Source: Frankiaceae bacterium (GTDB lineage: Bacteria; Actinomycetota; Actinomycetes; JAFAQI01). From it: a DNA stretch of 56,626 nucleotides. Under the pieces are notes generated by a model. The model was not told the origin of the DNA. It was given only the letters and a program-made list of their open reading frames with translations, and did not search any database. This document shows, piece after piece, positions 42,803 through 52,654 of the stretch. Every line of letters begins with the position of its first letter. The first letter of the stretch is position 1. Location of the stretch: assembly GCA_019239875.1 (NCBI GenBank), contig JAFAZI010000169.1, positions 1 through 56,626 of the forward strand, read 5' to 3'. The translations under genes and the position numbers were made by a program.

Positions 42803-44590
42803 CTACCCGTGAGTAGGTGACTCTCGCCACGAATTCGTGATTGGGAGGCGCCGGTCGCGGCCGAAGTTCTTCACGGTGATCTTGGGACCGGGCGGGTACT
42901 GGCGACGCTTGTACTCAGCGAGGTCCACGAGCCGAATCACGCGGTCGACGGTGGCGGCGTCATGGCCGGCAAGGATCAGCTCCTCGCGCCCCAGGTCGCG
43001 CTCGACGTACGCGTCGAGGATCGGGTCGAGGACGGCGTAGTCAGGCAGTCGATCGGCGTCGAGCTGGCCGGGCGCGAGCTCGGCGGACGGCGGCTTGTCG
43101 ATGATCGCCTCGGGGATCGGAGGCGGCTCGCCGTTATCGGCGGCGACCCGGTTGCGCCAGCGGGACAGCTCCCAGACCAGCGTCTTGGGGACATCCTTGA
43201 TCGGCGCGAACCCGCCGGCACTGTCGCCGTACAAGGTGGAGAACCCGGTGGCCAGCTCGCTCTTGTTGCCGGTGGTGAGCACCAGATGTCCGGCTTGGTT
43301 GGACAGCGCCATCAGCGTCACGCCGCGCACTCGAGCTTGCAGGTTCTCCTCAGCGAGGCCGTGCAGGCCGCCGGTGTCAGCCTCGACGAACGCCTTCTCG
43401 AAGGCGTCGACGGCCGCACCGATCGGCATCACGGACCAGTGCAGGCCTTGCCGGACGGCGAGCTCTTTGGCATCGCTGACGCTGCCGTCGGAGGAGTAGC
43501 GGCTCGGCATGCCGATCACGTGAACGGCGTCGGGGCCCAAGGCATCAGCGGCGATCGTGGCGACCACCGCGGAGTCGATGCCGCCGGACAGACCGAGCGC
43601 GACCGAACGGAAGCCGTTCTTCACCACGTAGTCGCGGGTGCCGACGACGATGGCCGCCCACACCTCCGCGCAGTCGTCGAGGGGAGCGGCGATCCGCGGC
43701 TCGATCGGCGAGGCCGGCGGCGGTGGGGACCCCGCGAGCTCGCGGCGTACGACGGTCATCGTCGTACCGTCTGCGGCGCTGACCGGACCGGAGAGCACCG
43801 ACGTCGCGGCCGGGAGGTCGAGATCGGTGATCAGCAGGTCCTCGACGAACTGCGGTGACCGCGCAATCAGCCGCCCGTCGCCGCTGACCACCATCGAGTC
43901 GCCGTCGAAGACGAGCTCGTCCTGGCCGCCGTACAGATTGACGTAAGCCAACGTCGCGTTCGCTTCGATCGCACGACGCGCGTTGAGGGCGAGCCGGGCG
44001 TCGTCCTTGTTGCGCTCGTACGGCGAGCCGTTGATGCAGACCACGAGGCCGACCTCTGCTTGCCGGGCGACGGCGATCGGTCCGCCCTCCTGCCACAGGT
44101 CCTCGCAGATGATCACCGCGACGTCGACGCCGTCGACGCGAACGATCGGCAACGTGTCGCCGGGCACGAAGTACCGGAACTCGTCGAACACGCCGTAGTT
44201 CGGCAGGTGATGCTTGGCATATCGAGCGACCACCTCGCCCCCGTGAAGCGTTGCCGCGGCGTTCTGCGGTTCGCCGGGCGGGCGGCCGACGCGAGGGGCC
44301 GCGTCCGGACACCGGTCGAGGTATCCCACGACGACCGTGATCTCGCCGAGCCCTTCCGCCTCGAGGCGGGCGGCGAGCGACTCGATCGCGGCGCGCGACG
44401 CGTCGATGAAGGAGCGCCGCAGCACGAGGTCCTCAGGCGGATACCCCGTCAGCAACATCTCGGGGAAGGCGACGAGTTGCGCGCCGCTCTGGGCGGCCTC
44501 GCGCGTCTTTGCGACGACCAGCTCAGCATTTGCCGCGAGGTCGCCGACCACCGCGTCGACTTGGGCCAGCGCAACGCGCAGCTTCGGCAC
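42803..44590 (-). CDS. nadE: Glutamine-dependent NAD+ synthetase
   Basis: A 595-residue two-domain enzyme. The N-terminal nitrilase domain frees ammonia from glutamine (Glu in FPEMLLTGYPPEDL, Lys in AKHHLPNYGVFDE, Cys in VIICEDLW). The C-terminal synthetase domain amidates NaAD with ATP (LGLSGGIDSAVVATIA P-loop; TGNKSELATGFSTLYGD). GTG 44590 is preceded by a minus-strand TACGCT box ending seven bases upstream, so it is probably leaderless. An in-frame ATG at 44689 adds 33 unlikely residues. Confidence 0.95.
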   Translation of the reverse strand: MPKLRVALAQVDAVVGDLAANAELVVAKTREAAQSGAQLVAFPEMLLTGYPPEDLVLRRSFIDASRAAIESLAARLEAEGLGEITVVVGYLDRCPDAAPRVGRPPGEPQNAAATLHGGEVVARYAKHHLPNYGVFDEFRYFVPGDTLPIVRVDGVDVAVIICEDLWQEGGPIAVARQAEVGLVVCINGSPYERNKDDARLALNARRAIEANATLAYVNLYGGQDELVFDGDSMVVSGDGRLIARSPQFVEDLLITDLDLPAATSVLSGPVSAADGTTMTVVRRELAGSPPPPASPIEPRIAAPLDDCAEVWAAIVVGTRDYVVKNGFRSVALGLSGGIDSAVVATIAADALGPDAVHVIGMPSRYSSDGSVSDAKELAVRQGLHWSVMPIGAAVDAFEKAFVEADTGGLHGLAEENLQARVRGVTLMALSNQAGHLVLTTGNKSELATGFSTLYGDSAGGFAPIKDVPKTLVWELSRWRNRVAADNGEPPPIPEAIIDKPPSAELAPGQLDADRLPDYAVLDPILDAYVERDLGREELILAGHDAATVDRVIRLVDLAEYKRRQYPPGPKITVKNFGRDRRLPITNSWRESPTHG

Positions 44591-44596
44591 ACCCCA

Positions 44597-44602
44597 AGCG
44601 TA
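44597..44602 (-). promoter_or_regulatory. -10 box TACGCT of nadE
   Basis: Read on the minus strand, TACGCT ends seven bases before the GTG at 44590. No ribosome site is present, which fits a leaderless message. Confidence 0.4.
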
Positions 44603-44684
44603 TGTAATCGCCGAAAGTGCGCGTTTCGTTGGTTCGCTGCGGCCCGAAGCAACGCTTTGTGCAGCTTTGGCGATCGGGTGTTGC

Positions 44685-44716
44685 GTCACCCGGTCGTAAC
44701 CTGCGCGGCCTAGGCT
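44685..44716 (+). promoter_or_regulatory. glnA2 promoter region
   Basis: TAGGCT (44711-44716) ends seven bases before ATG 44723, a leaderless -10. Upstream, GTCAC-N6-GTAAC (44685-44700) loosely resembles half of a GlnR site, which would link the operon to nitrogen control. The match is weak. Confidence 0.35.
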
Positions 44717-44722
44717 TGGCGC

Positions 44723-46063
44723 ATGGACCGGCAGCAGGAGTTCGTCCTCCGCACGATCGAGGAACGTGACATCCGTTTCGTTCGGCTGTGGTTCACCGAC
44801 GTGCTCGGGTTCTTGAAGTCAGTAGCTGTCGCGCCGGCCGAGTTGGAGGGGGCCTTCGCCGAGGGCATCGGGTTCGACGGTTCGGCGATCGAGGGCTTCG
44901 CCCGGGTTCACGAGTCCGACATGCTCGCGCGTCCGGATCCGTCCACCTTCCAGGTCCTGCCGTGGCGCGAGGAGCAGCCGGGCACGGCGCGGATGTTCTG
45001 CGACATCCTGATGCCGGACGGCAGCCCGTCGTACGTCGATCCTCGCCATGTGCTGCGCCGGTCCATGGCACGCGCCGCCGATCTGGGCTTCACGTTCTAC
45101 GTCCACCCCGAGGTCGAGTTCTTCCTACTGCGCAACCGCCCGAACGGCGATGACCTGTTGCCGGCGCCGATCGACTCGGGTGGTTATTTCGACCAGACGC
45201 CGCACGATCTGGGGCACGACTTCCGCCGCCAGGCGATCACGATGCTCGAGCGCATGGGGATCAGCGTCGAGTTCTCCCACCACGAGGTGGCGCCGGGTCA
45301 GCAGGAGATCGATCTGCGGTACGCCGATGCGCTGACCACCGCGGACAACCTCATGACGATGCGCCTCATCGTCAAGGAGGTCGCGATCTCGCAAGGCGTG
45401 TACGCGTCGTTCATGCCGAAGCCGTTCTCCGATCAGCCGGGCTCGGCGATGCACACGCATCTGTCGCTGTTCGAGGGTGACCGCAATGCATTCCATGACG
45501 CGAGCGACCCGCTCGGGCTGTCGAAGGTCGGACGCGCGTTCATCGCCGGCCTGCTGCACCATTCGGCGGAGTTCACGGCGGTGACCAACCAGTGGGTGAA
45601 CTCCTACAAGCGGTTGTGGGGCGGCGGGGAGGCGCCGTCGTACGTCTGCTGGGGCCGCAACAACCGGTCGGCACTCGTGCGCATCCCGATGTACAAGCCG
45701 CAGAAGGGGAACTCGACGCGGGTCGAGATCCGGTCACCCGACTCCTCGTGCAACCCGTATCTCACGTATGCGGTCCTGCTCGCGGCCGGCCTGAAGGGCA
45801 TCGAAGAGGGATACGAGCTCCCAGACGGCGCGGAGGACGACGTGTGGGCACTCACGGCCGCCGAACGCCGCGCGATGGGCATCTCGCCGCTCCCGGGCTC
45901 GCTGTCCGAGGCGATCACCACGATGGAGCGCTCCGAGCTGATGGCGGAAACGCTCGGCGAAGGCGTCTTCGACTTCTTCCTGCGAAACAAGCGAGCCGAG
46001 TGGGAGGACTACCGGCGCCAGGTCACTCCCTTTGAGCTACAGCGGTACCTCCCGGTTCTGTAG
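44723..46063 (+). CDS. glnA2: Glutamine synthetase, GlnA2-like type I
   Basis: A 446-residue enzyme (same length as mycobacterial GlnA2) joining glutamate and ammonia with ATP. Landmarks: GIGFDGSAIEGFARVHESDM, the metal-binding VHPEVEFFL and HHEVAPGQQEIDLRY, GSAMHTHLSL, and NSYKRLWGGGEAPSYVCWGRNNRSALVRIP. The NLYDLP loop that carries the adenylylated Tyr in the beta type is missing (here EDDVWALTAAER), so this is an alpha-type enzyme that the nearby GlnE should not modify at that site. First gene of glnA2 / amidotransferase / glnE. Confidence 0.93.
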   Translation: MDRQQEFVLRTIEERDIRFVRLWFTDVLGFLKSVAVAPAELEGAFAEGIGFDGSAIEGFARVHESDMLARPDPSTFQVLPWREEQPGTARMFCDILMPDGSPSYVDPRHVLRRSMARAADLGFTFYVHPEVEFFLLRNRPNGDDLLPAPIDSGGYFDQTPHDLGHDFRRQAITMLERMGISVEFSHHEVAPGQQEIDLRYADALTTADNLMTMRLIVKEVAISQGVYASFMPKPFSDQPGSAMHTHLSLFEGDRNAFHDASDPLGLSKVGRAFIAGLLHHSAEFTAVTNQWVNSYKRLWGGGEAPSYVCWGRNNRSALVRIPMYKPQKGNSTRVEIRSPDSSCNPYLTYAVLLAAGLKGIEEGYELPDGAEDDVWALTAAERRAMGISPLPGSLSEAITTMERSELMAETLGEGVFDFFLRNKRAEWEDYRRQVTPFELQRYLPVL

Positions 46064-46075
46064 TCAACTCTCCAC

Positions 46076-46750
46076 ATGGCACGCGTGCACGTCGTTCAAC
46101 ACACGGCGACTGAAGGCTTGGGCCACTTGTTCGACTGGTTGCCCGAGGTCGGGGTGGACGTCCACCCGACGCACCCGTACCTCGGCAACCGGGTGCCGCC
46201 CTCGGTCGAGGGAGACGCGCTGATCGTGCTGGGCGGGCCGATGGGGGCGTACGACGACGAGGTCGCGCCGTGGCTTCCGTCGGTGCGGCAACTGGTCGCC
46301 AGCGCCATCGACGACGGCGTACCGACCCTCGGGATCTGTCTCGGGGCGCAGCTCCTCGCGGTCGCGGCCGGTGGCACTGTGGAGCGCGGCGCGGCGGGGC
46401 CGGAGATCGGCCTCGGCGGGGTGACCGTCACTGCCACCGATGACCTGCTGCTCACGGCGGGCGAGCTACCGGTGATCCAGTGGCACTACGACGCGGTGAC
46501 CTCACTACCCGCCGACGCCGCGGTGCTGGCGTCGAGTGGGGCGTACCCGATCCAGGCGTTCCGGGTCGGCGAGGTCGCCTGGGGACTGCAGTTCCACATC
46601 GAGGCGACGGCCGAGATGGTGCACGCGTGGGCGGTCGAGGAGAACATGGATCCGGCGCCGATCGTCGAGCCGATCACCTTCGCCAATGACCGGTTGGTCG
46701 CCGCGGGCCGGGAGATCGCGCGCCGGTTCGGCGAGACGATCACCGGCTGA
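46076..46750 (+). CDS. Class I glutamine amidotransferase
   Basis: A 224-residue GATase1 domain protein: VLGGPMGAYDD, nucleophile Cys88 in GICLGAQLLA, and GLQFHIEAT holding the catalytic His and Glu. It is GMP-synthase-like but lacks the synthetase part, so it may act alone on an unknown amide or gamma-glutamyl compound, such as the GuaA-like peptidases. It sits between glnA2 and glnE, 12 bases after glnA2. Confidence 0.85.
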   Translation: MARVHVVQHTATEGLGHLFDWLPEVGVDVHPTHPYLGNRVPPSVEGDALIVLGGPMGAYDDEVAPWLPSVRQLVASAIDDGVPTLGICLGAQLLAVAAGGTVERGAAGPEIGLGGVTVTATDDLLLTAGELPVIQWHYDAVTSLPADAAVLASSGAYPIQAFRVGEVAWGLQFHIEATAEMVHAWAVEENMDPAPIVEPITFANDRLVAAGREIARRFGETITG

Positions 46751-46778
46751 CTGATCGTTCTCGCCTAACGTTCACAAC

Positions 46779-49709
46779 GTGACCGAGCGCACCGGAACGC
46801 TCACGGTCCGGCTGGCCCGGGCCGGCTTCCAGGATGCGTCGCAAGCCGAGCAGACCTTGACCGACCTCGGCGTCGCGGCCGATGACGGGGTGATCGCCTC
46901 ACTGTTCCCCGCCGCGGACCCCGACCTTGCGGTGCGGTCGCTCGCTGCGATGGCCGCGGCGATGCCGCACTCGCAGCGCGAGGAGTTCATCGCCGAGCTC
47001 CGGGATCGGGAAGGCTTGCGGATCCGGCTGTTCGCGGTTCTCGGGGCGAGTACGGCGCTCGGCGCGCAGCTCGCCCGGCGGCCGGGGGACTGGCGCGAGC
47101 TCGCCGAGGACGAGATGACGTGGATGCGGCCGACGAAGCTCGGCCTCGAGCGCTCTCTGCTCGACGCCATCGACGGCAAGACTGGCCGCGAGGCGCTCGA
47201 CGCCTTGCGGGTGGGTTACCGGCGGCTGCTGCTCGGCTTGGCGGCCCGGGACCTGGCGGGCGACGTCGGCGTCGACGACGCAGCGGCCGAGCTCGCCGAC
47301 CTGGCAGAGGCGACCCTGTCCGCCGCACTCGAGATCGCGGTCCGCGACATCGGGCCGCCACCGGACGTGCGGCTCGCCATCATCGGGATGGGCAAGTGCG
47401 GCGGGCGCGAGCTCAACTACGTCAGCGACGTCGACGTGATCTTCGTGGCGGAGCCGGCAGAACGGTTGGCTGAAGCGACGGAGCTTGCGGCGGCGGTCAT
47501 GCGCAACTGCTCGGCGGTCACACCGGAGGGGACGATCTGGCCCGTGGACGCGGCGCTGCGCCCGGAAGGAAAGTCCGGCCCGCTGGTCCGCACGGTCGCG
47601 AGCCATGAGGGCTACTACCAGCGCTGGGCGCAGACGTGGGAGTTCCAGGCGCTGCTGAAGGCGCGTCCGGTGGCCGGTGATCGGGAACTCGGGAAGGCCT
47701 ACCTCGCCGCGGTGTCGCCGCAGGTCTGGTTGGCAGCGCAGCGGCCTGGCTTCGTCGCGGACATCCAGGCGATGCGCCGCCGGGTCCTCGACACGCTGTC
47801 GCCGCTCGACGCCGAGCGCGAGGTGAAACTCGGTCCCGGGGGGCTGCGCGACGTGGAATTCGCGGTGCAGCTCCTGCAGCTGGTCCACGGCCGCGCGGAC
47901 CCAAAGCTGCGCAGTCCGTCGACGATGGTTGCGCTCGAAGCGCTCGCCGACGGTGGCTACGTCGGCCGCGAGGACGCGCTGCGGCTCGCCTCGGCGTACC
48001 GGTTCCTGCGGACCGTCGAGCACCGGCTCCAGCTCCAGCAGCTGCGCCGAACCCACCTCCTGCCGACGACAGACGAGGGGCTGCGGTGGCTCGCGCGGGC
48101 CATGAGCTTCCGCACCGTCGAGGATTGGCGCACCGAGTACGACGGGCACGTGCGCGAGGTGCGGCGGCTGCACGAGAAGCTGTTCTACCGCCCGCTGCTG
48201 GACGCCGTCGCCCGGCTACCGGTGCAGCACGCGCACCTGACGCCGCTCGCTGCGACGCAGCGCATGGAGGCGCTGGGTTTCGCCGACCCGGCGTCGGCGC
48301 TGAAGCACCTGGAGGCGCTGACCGCGGGGGTGAGCCGTAGCGCGGCGATCCTTCGCACCTTGCTGCCGGCGATGCTCGGCTGGTTCGCTGAAGCGGCCGA
48401 CCCGGATGCGGGACTGTTGTCGTTCCGGCAGGTGAGTGACGCGCTGGGCAGCACACCTTGGTATCTGCGGAGCCTGCGCGACGAGGGCGTGACTGCGGAG
48501 CGCCTCGCCCGGCTGCTCGCGACCTCGCGGTACGTCGCGGAACTGCTGCAGCGGGCACCGGAGGCGGTCGCGCTGCTCGGGGACGACACAGAGCTGCGAC
48601 CACGCGGACCCGAGGTGCTGGCCGGCGAGCTGCTGGCCGTCGCGCGTCGCAACGACGACTGGGAGGAGTCGATCGACGCGGTTCGTGCCCTGCGGCGCCG
48701 CGAGCTGCTCCGGATCGCCTGCGGGGACCTGCTCGGACTGCTCGACATCACCGAGGTCGGAACCGCGCTGTCCGAAGTGACCGCGGCGACGTTGGCTGCT
48801 GCGCTGGAGATCGCACAGCGGAAGGTCGCGTCCGAGCTGCGCCGGCCGCTGCCGTTGCGGCTCGCGATCATCGGGATGGGTCGGCTCGGCGGGCTCGAGC
48901 AGGGCTACGGCAGCGATGCGGATGTGATGTTCGTGTTCGAGCCGCTCGACGGCGATGAGTCGGGTGCGACCGCGATCGCGCACGACGTCGCGCAAGAGCT
49001 GCGGCGGCTGCTGTCGAAGCCGGCCCCCGATCCGCCGCTGCTCGTCGACGCGGATCTGCGGCCCGAAGGCCGGCAGGGTCCGCTGGTCCGAAGCCTCGCG
49101 TCGTATCTCGAGTACTACCGCCGCTGGAAGGCGACGTGGGAGATGCAGGCGTTGCTCCGCGCGACCGTCATCGCGGGAGATGCGGAGCTCGGCGCAGCAT
49201 TCATCGAAGGGATCAATCCACTGCGGTATCCCGTCATCGGCGTCGACGAGAGCGAGGTACGGGAGATCCGGCGTCTGAAGGCGCGGATGGAGGCCGAGCG
49301 GCTGCCGCGCGGGGTCGATCCGGCGATGCATCTCAAGATGGGCCGGGGTGGTCTCGCCGACGTGGAGTGGACGGTCCAGCTGCTCCAGCTCCGCCACGCG
49401 GCGGAGTTCGCTCCGCTTCGCACGACGGCAACGCTCGAGGCGTTGGCTGCGGCGCGTGACGCCGAGCTGCTGTCGGCACCGGACGAGGCGGCGTTGCGCG
49501 CAGCCTGGATCATCGCGAGTCGGGTGCGCAACGCGATCGTGCTGGCGTCGGGCCGGGCGTCGGACACGATGCCGTCCGAGCTCCGGGCACGCGCCGCTGT
49601 AGCCCGGGCGATGGGCTACCGAGTCGACACCGCCCCGGAGCTGCTCGAGGACTACCAGCGGGCGACCCGCCGCGCCCGACAGGTCCACGAGCGGCTGTTC
49701 GGTCCGTGA
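46779..49709 (+). CDS. glnE: Bifunctional glutamine synthetase adenylyltransferase / adenylyl-removing enzyme
   Basis: A 976-residue enzyme that adds AMP to a Tyr of glutamine synthetase to switch it off and removes it again. Two nucleotidyltransferase halves are visible: GMGKCGGRELNYVSDVDVIFV (adenylyl-removing half, about 205-225) and GMGRLGGLEQGYGSDADVMFV (adenylylating half, about 700-720), each followed by its helical domain with KLGPGGLRDVEFAVQLLQL and KMGRGGLADVEWTVQLLQL. GTG 46779 is eight bases after TAACGT, probably leaderless. Adjacent to glnA2, though its known target is GlnA1, not seen here. Confidence 0.97.
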   Translation: MTERTGTLTVRLARAGFQDASQAEQTLTDLGVAADDGVIASLFPAADPDLAVRSLAAMAAAMPHSQREEFIAELRDREGLRIRLFAVLGASTALGAQLARRPGDWRELAEDEMTWMRPTKLGLERSLLDAIDGKTGREALDALRVGYRRLLLGLAARDLAGDVGVDDAAAELADLAEATLSAALEIAVRDIGPPPDVRLAIIGMGKCGGRELNYVSDVDVIFVAEPAERLAEATELAAAVMRNCSAVTPEGTIWPVDAALRPEGKSGPLVRTVASHEGYYQRWAQTWEFQALLKARPVAGDRELGKAYLAAVSPQVWLAAQRPGFVADIQAMRRRVLDTLSPLDAEREVKLGPGGLRDVEFAVQLLQLVHGRADPKLRSPSTMVALEALADGGYVGREDALRLASAYRFLRTVEHRLQLQQLRRTHLLPTTDEGLRWLARAMSFRTVEDWRTEYDGHVREVRRLHEKLFYRPLLDAVARLPVQHAHLTPLAATQRMEALGFADPASALKHLEALTAGVSRSAAILRTLLPAMLGWFAEAADPDAGLLSFRQVSDALGSTPWYLRSLRDEGVTAERLARLLATSRYVAELLQRAPEAVALLGDDTELRPRGPEVLAGELLAVARRNDDWEESIDAVRALRRRELLRIACGDLLGLLDITEVGTALSEVTAATLAAALEIAQRKVASELRRPLPLRLAIIGMGRLGGLEQGYGSDADVMFVFEPLDGDESGATAIAHDVAQELRRLLSKPAPDPPLLVDADLRPEGRQGPLVRSLASYLEYYRRWKATWEMQALLRATVIAGDAELGAAFIEGINPLRYPVIGVDESEVREIRRLKARMEAERLPRGVDPAMHLKMGRGGLADVEWTVQLLQLRHAAEFAPLRTTATLEALAAARDAELLSAPDEAALRAAWIIASRVRNAIVLASGRASDTMPSELRARAAVARAMGYRVDTAPELLEDYQRATRRARQVHERLFGP

Positions 49710-51229
49710 CGAGCGGCAGGGACCCGGGACGTCGCGCGGGTTGGATGATCCACGTCGGCGCCCTCGTGCTGGCGCTGCTCTACGTCGTCTGGGCGCCCCA
49801 CACCGCCGACCTCGCGGGGCAGACCGCCCGCGCGGATCTGTTTGATCGCAGCGGTTTCGTGCCGTACTGGGCCGGCTGGTACGGCGGCTTCCCGACGACG
49901 AGCTACAGCCTGACCACCCCGGCTTTGCTGGGCTGGTTCGGAGCGGTCTGGCTGGGCGCGCTCTCCATCGTCGCGACGTCGCTCGTCGCCGTACCGCTGT
50001 TGCGATCGGCCCGACGTCCGGCGGCGGGGGCACAGCTCGTGGTGATCGTGGCGACGCTCGACGTGATCTCGGGCCGCACCACGTTTGCGGTCGGCGTCGT
50101 CGTCGCCCTTGCGACGCTGCTCGCAGCGGAACGCGATCGCGGCGTACTCGCTGTGCTGTTGGCGTTGCTGACCACGGCGACCAGCCCGGTCGCGGGTGTT
50201 CTCCTGCTCGTCGTTGCCGTCGCGCTCTTCCTCGTCGACGGTGGACGGCGCCGTCGTGCCTTCGGCATCGCCGTCGCGGTTGTCGTGGCGCTAGGCGTCA
50301 TCGCGTGGCTGTCGCCTGGCGGTGGCGGGTACGAGCCGCTGACCCGGACGTCGCTGCTGATCGCTGTCGGCACCGCGATGATCGCGGTGGTCGCGCCGGT
50401 CGGCCGGCGGGTGCGAATGGTGGCGCTCGTCAGCATCGCGATGCTGTTCGTCGTCTTCTGGGTGCACTCCGCGATCGGGGCGAACGCCACACGGATCGCG
50501 ATTCTCGGTACGGCGCCGGCGGTGGTGGCGGCCTCGCGGGGCCGGATCACGATGGCGTTCTGGGCAGGGCTTGCCCTGGTGCTCCCGCTCGCGCAACTGC
50601 ACAACGACTTGGCGGCTCGTGGCCGGGTCGACACGGAGCGCTCGTTCACGGCACCGCTTGCGCAGGCGATTGCGGCCGATCCCGACCTGCACGGCTTCCG
50701 GGTCGAGGTGGTGGACACGGCGACGCACTGGCCGTCGACGTACCTGCTCGGGCCGGTCGCCATCGCTCGTGGCTGGCAGCGCCAGATCGACGAGGAGCGC
50801 AACCCGTTGTTCTACGGCCGATCCCGGCTGGATGCGACGACCTACCGGGCCTTCCTCGACCGCAACGCGGTCGGCGCGATCGCAGTCCCGAGCGGCGTGT
50901 CACTGGACTACGGCGCGAAGGACGAAGCAGCGCTGATTGCCACGGGACTGCCCTACCTGGAGACGGTGTGGCGCGACTCGCATTGGACGCTCTACGGCGT
51001 GGCCGATGCGATGCCGATCGTGCCGGCGCCGCTGGTCATCGAGTCGCTGACCGACACGGGAGTTCGATTCCAGGCACCGGCCGCGGGTCGTTACGTGGTC
51101 AACCTGCACTACTCGCCGTACCTCACCATGTCCGGCGGCTCGGTCAGCGAAGCCGCGAACGGTCTTAGTGCGGTGACGGTGTCGAGGGGCGGAACGTTCT
51201 GGCTTCACGCCGCCTGGCAGGTTCCGTGA
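49706..51229 (+). CDS. Polytopic membrane protein, possibly GT-C type
   Basis: A 507-residue protein with about nine or ten membrane helices in the first 310 residues and an outer C-terminal domain of ~190 residues. The first outer loop has Asp/Arg and aromatic residues (ARADLFDRSGFVPYWAGWYGGF), as in GT-C glycosyltransferases that use lipid-linked sugars. No decisive motif proves this. GTG 49706 overlaps the glnE stop, so it is the last gene of the operon. A link to nitrogen metabolism is not evident. Confidence 0.65.
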   Translation: MTSGRDPGRRAGWMIHVGALVLALLYVVWAPHTADLAGQTARADLFDRSGFVPYWAGWYGGFPTTSYSLTTPALLGWFGAVWLGALSIVATSLVAVPLLRSARRPAAGAQLVVIVATLDVISGRTTFAVGVVVALATLLAAERDRGVLAVLLALLTTATSPVAGVLLLVVAVALFLVDGGRRRRAFGIAVAVVVALGVIAWLSPGGGGYEPLTRTSLLIAVGTAMIAVVAPVGRRVRMVALVSIAMLFVVFWVHSAIGANATRIAILGTAPAVVAASRGRITMAFWAGLALVLPLAQLHNDLAARGRVDTERSFTAPLAQAIAADPDLHGFRVEVVDTATHWPSTYLLGPVAIARGWQRQIDEERNPLFYGRSRLDATTYRAFLDRNAVGAIAVPSGVSLDYGAKDEAALIATGLPYLETVWRDSHWTLYGVADAMPIVPAPLVIESLTDTGVRFQAPAAGRYVVNLHYSPYLTMSGGSVSEAANGLSAVTVSRGGTFWLHAAWQVP

Positions 51230-51242
51230 TTGGCTTTCGAGC

Positions 51243-52511
51243 ATGGATCCGAAACTCAAACTCTCGTTGACTGTCATCGCGGCGACGCTCGGACTCGCTG
51301 CTGGAACGCTGGCCGCACCGGCGTCCGCCGCCGCACCGCATGACGTGATTCCGTCGACCCCGGTCACCTGGTGTGACGCGCCATCCGCGGCACCTTGTAT
51401 CTCGTCCGTGACCCGCGCTGGTTCCGCGATCACCTCGTCCGACTCGACCTGGGACATCTCCGGCACGTATTTCACCCTCGATGGTGCGAGCGAGGTCCAG
51501 TGGAACGTGTCGAAGGTCGGCGCTGCCGTCCACGACCCGGCCACCAACGAGAACTACTCGTCGATGGGTCCGGAGGAGGCGGGCACGGCGTGGTCCGTCA
51601 CCTTCGACCTCGGGACCGCGGTAATTCCGCGAGTGACGTCCACCTATGGCGACGCCGTTGACGTCACTCGCGTGTTCAACACTGACGGGACGTTCGACGT
51701 CACGGTTGCTGGCAATGTCGTCACGCAGAGTGCGAACGCCGAGTGTGACGTGAACACCCCGTCGGGCGTGGCTTCGTGCCCGGTGCAGGCATCCGCGGAC
51801 GTCACCTACTTCGGCGGCGAGGTCTCGGACTTCGGGCAGTGGGAAGACGCCGGTCAACGCAACGACTTCTACGGGCTCGACACCTGGACGAACGTCGAGG
51901 TCACCTACATCCCGCCAACGATCAACGGTGACCCGCTGCAGATCATCGAGCCGCTCGCGAACTCCTACAAGTTGGCGACCGGCGCTGTGTTCTCGGGCTT
52001 CTACCACGTAGTGATTCCGAACGCTTTCCTCGTCGACATGGGCATCGACGACCCGAGCAGCATCGATCCGGCCGGCGTCGATGCGCAGATCGGTACCGGA
52101 TCCGTGGCGGTCCACCCGGGTGCGAGCTCCGTTCAGGTCGATGCCACTGGCATCACCTTCCCGCCGACGACCTCGCCGGCGCTGACGCCTGCGGCGAAGG
52201 CGCACGCGCATTCACAACAGCTGAAGGTCAAGCGCGGCACGATCACGCCGAAGGTGCCGCTTCGGGTGAAGGCGAAGCGGTCGTCCGCTCACAAGGCCAA
52301 GGTGAAGTTCGGCAAGGTGAAACCGCGAGGCTCCAAGATCAACGGGTACCAGGCGCGCTGCGTTGCTCATCATCAGCCGACCCGAAAGGGCAAGACGAAG
52401 CACTCGCCGGTCACGGTGAAACACCTGGCGCGTGGCCACACCTACAAGTGCCAGGTGCGGGCGAAGTCGAAGGCCGGTTACGGCAAGTGGTCCAAGAAGG
52501 ACAAGGCCTGA
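51243..52511 (+). CDS. Secreted protein with Lys-rich FnIII-like C-terminus
   Basis: A 422-residue exported protein (signal peptide APASA-AAP). Residues ~35-310 are a Cys-containing beta-rich domain (VTWCDAPSAAPCISSVTRAG, ANAECDVNTPSGVASCPV) with no recognised family; domains of this look occur in actinobacterial adhesin-like proteins. The last ~85 residues resemble a fibronectin type III module (SKINGYQARCVAHH, VKHLARGHTYKCQVRAKSKAGYGKWSKKDKA) very rich in Lys. Starts 13 bases after the previous stop. Confidence 0.65.
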   Translation: MDPKLKLSLTVIAATLGLAAGTLAAPASAAAPHDVIPSTPVTWCDAPSAAPCISSVTRAGSAITSSDSTWDISGTYFTLDGASEVQWNVSKVGAAVHDPATNENYSSMGPEEAGTAWSVTFDLGTAVIPRVTSTYGDAVDVTRVFNTDGTFDVTVAGNVVTQSANAECDVNTPSGVASCPVQASADVTYFGGEVSDFGQWEDAGQRNDFYGLDTWTNVEVTYIPPTINGDPLQIIEPLANSYKLATGAVFSGFYHVVIPNAFLVDMGIDDPSSIDPAGVDAQIGTGSVAVHPGASSVQVDATGITFPPTTSPALTPAAKAHAHSQQLKVKRGTITPKVPLRVKAKRSSAHKAKVKFGKVKPRGSKINGYQARCVAHHQPTRKGKTKHSPVTVKHLARGHTYKCQVRAKSKAGYGKWSKKDKA

Positions 52512-52654
52512 CGAGCGAGTCGGCCAGCCCCTCCGGCACCTGCGACGTGAACCTCGGTCACCCCCGTGGACCTCAATCGGTGTCAGGACGGTCGACGCCC
52601 AGCGCCTCCACATCCGACTAGCGAGCCGTACCCGCCGTGTTGATGTCGTCCGAT

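Noticed and set aside
52512-52654. Terminator between the convergent genes
   Set aside because: No stem longer than a few base pairs could be found in this 143-base gap.
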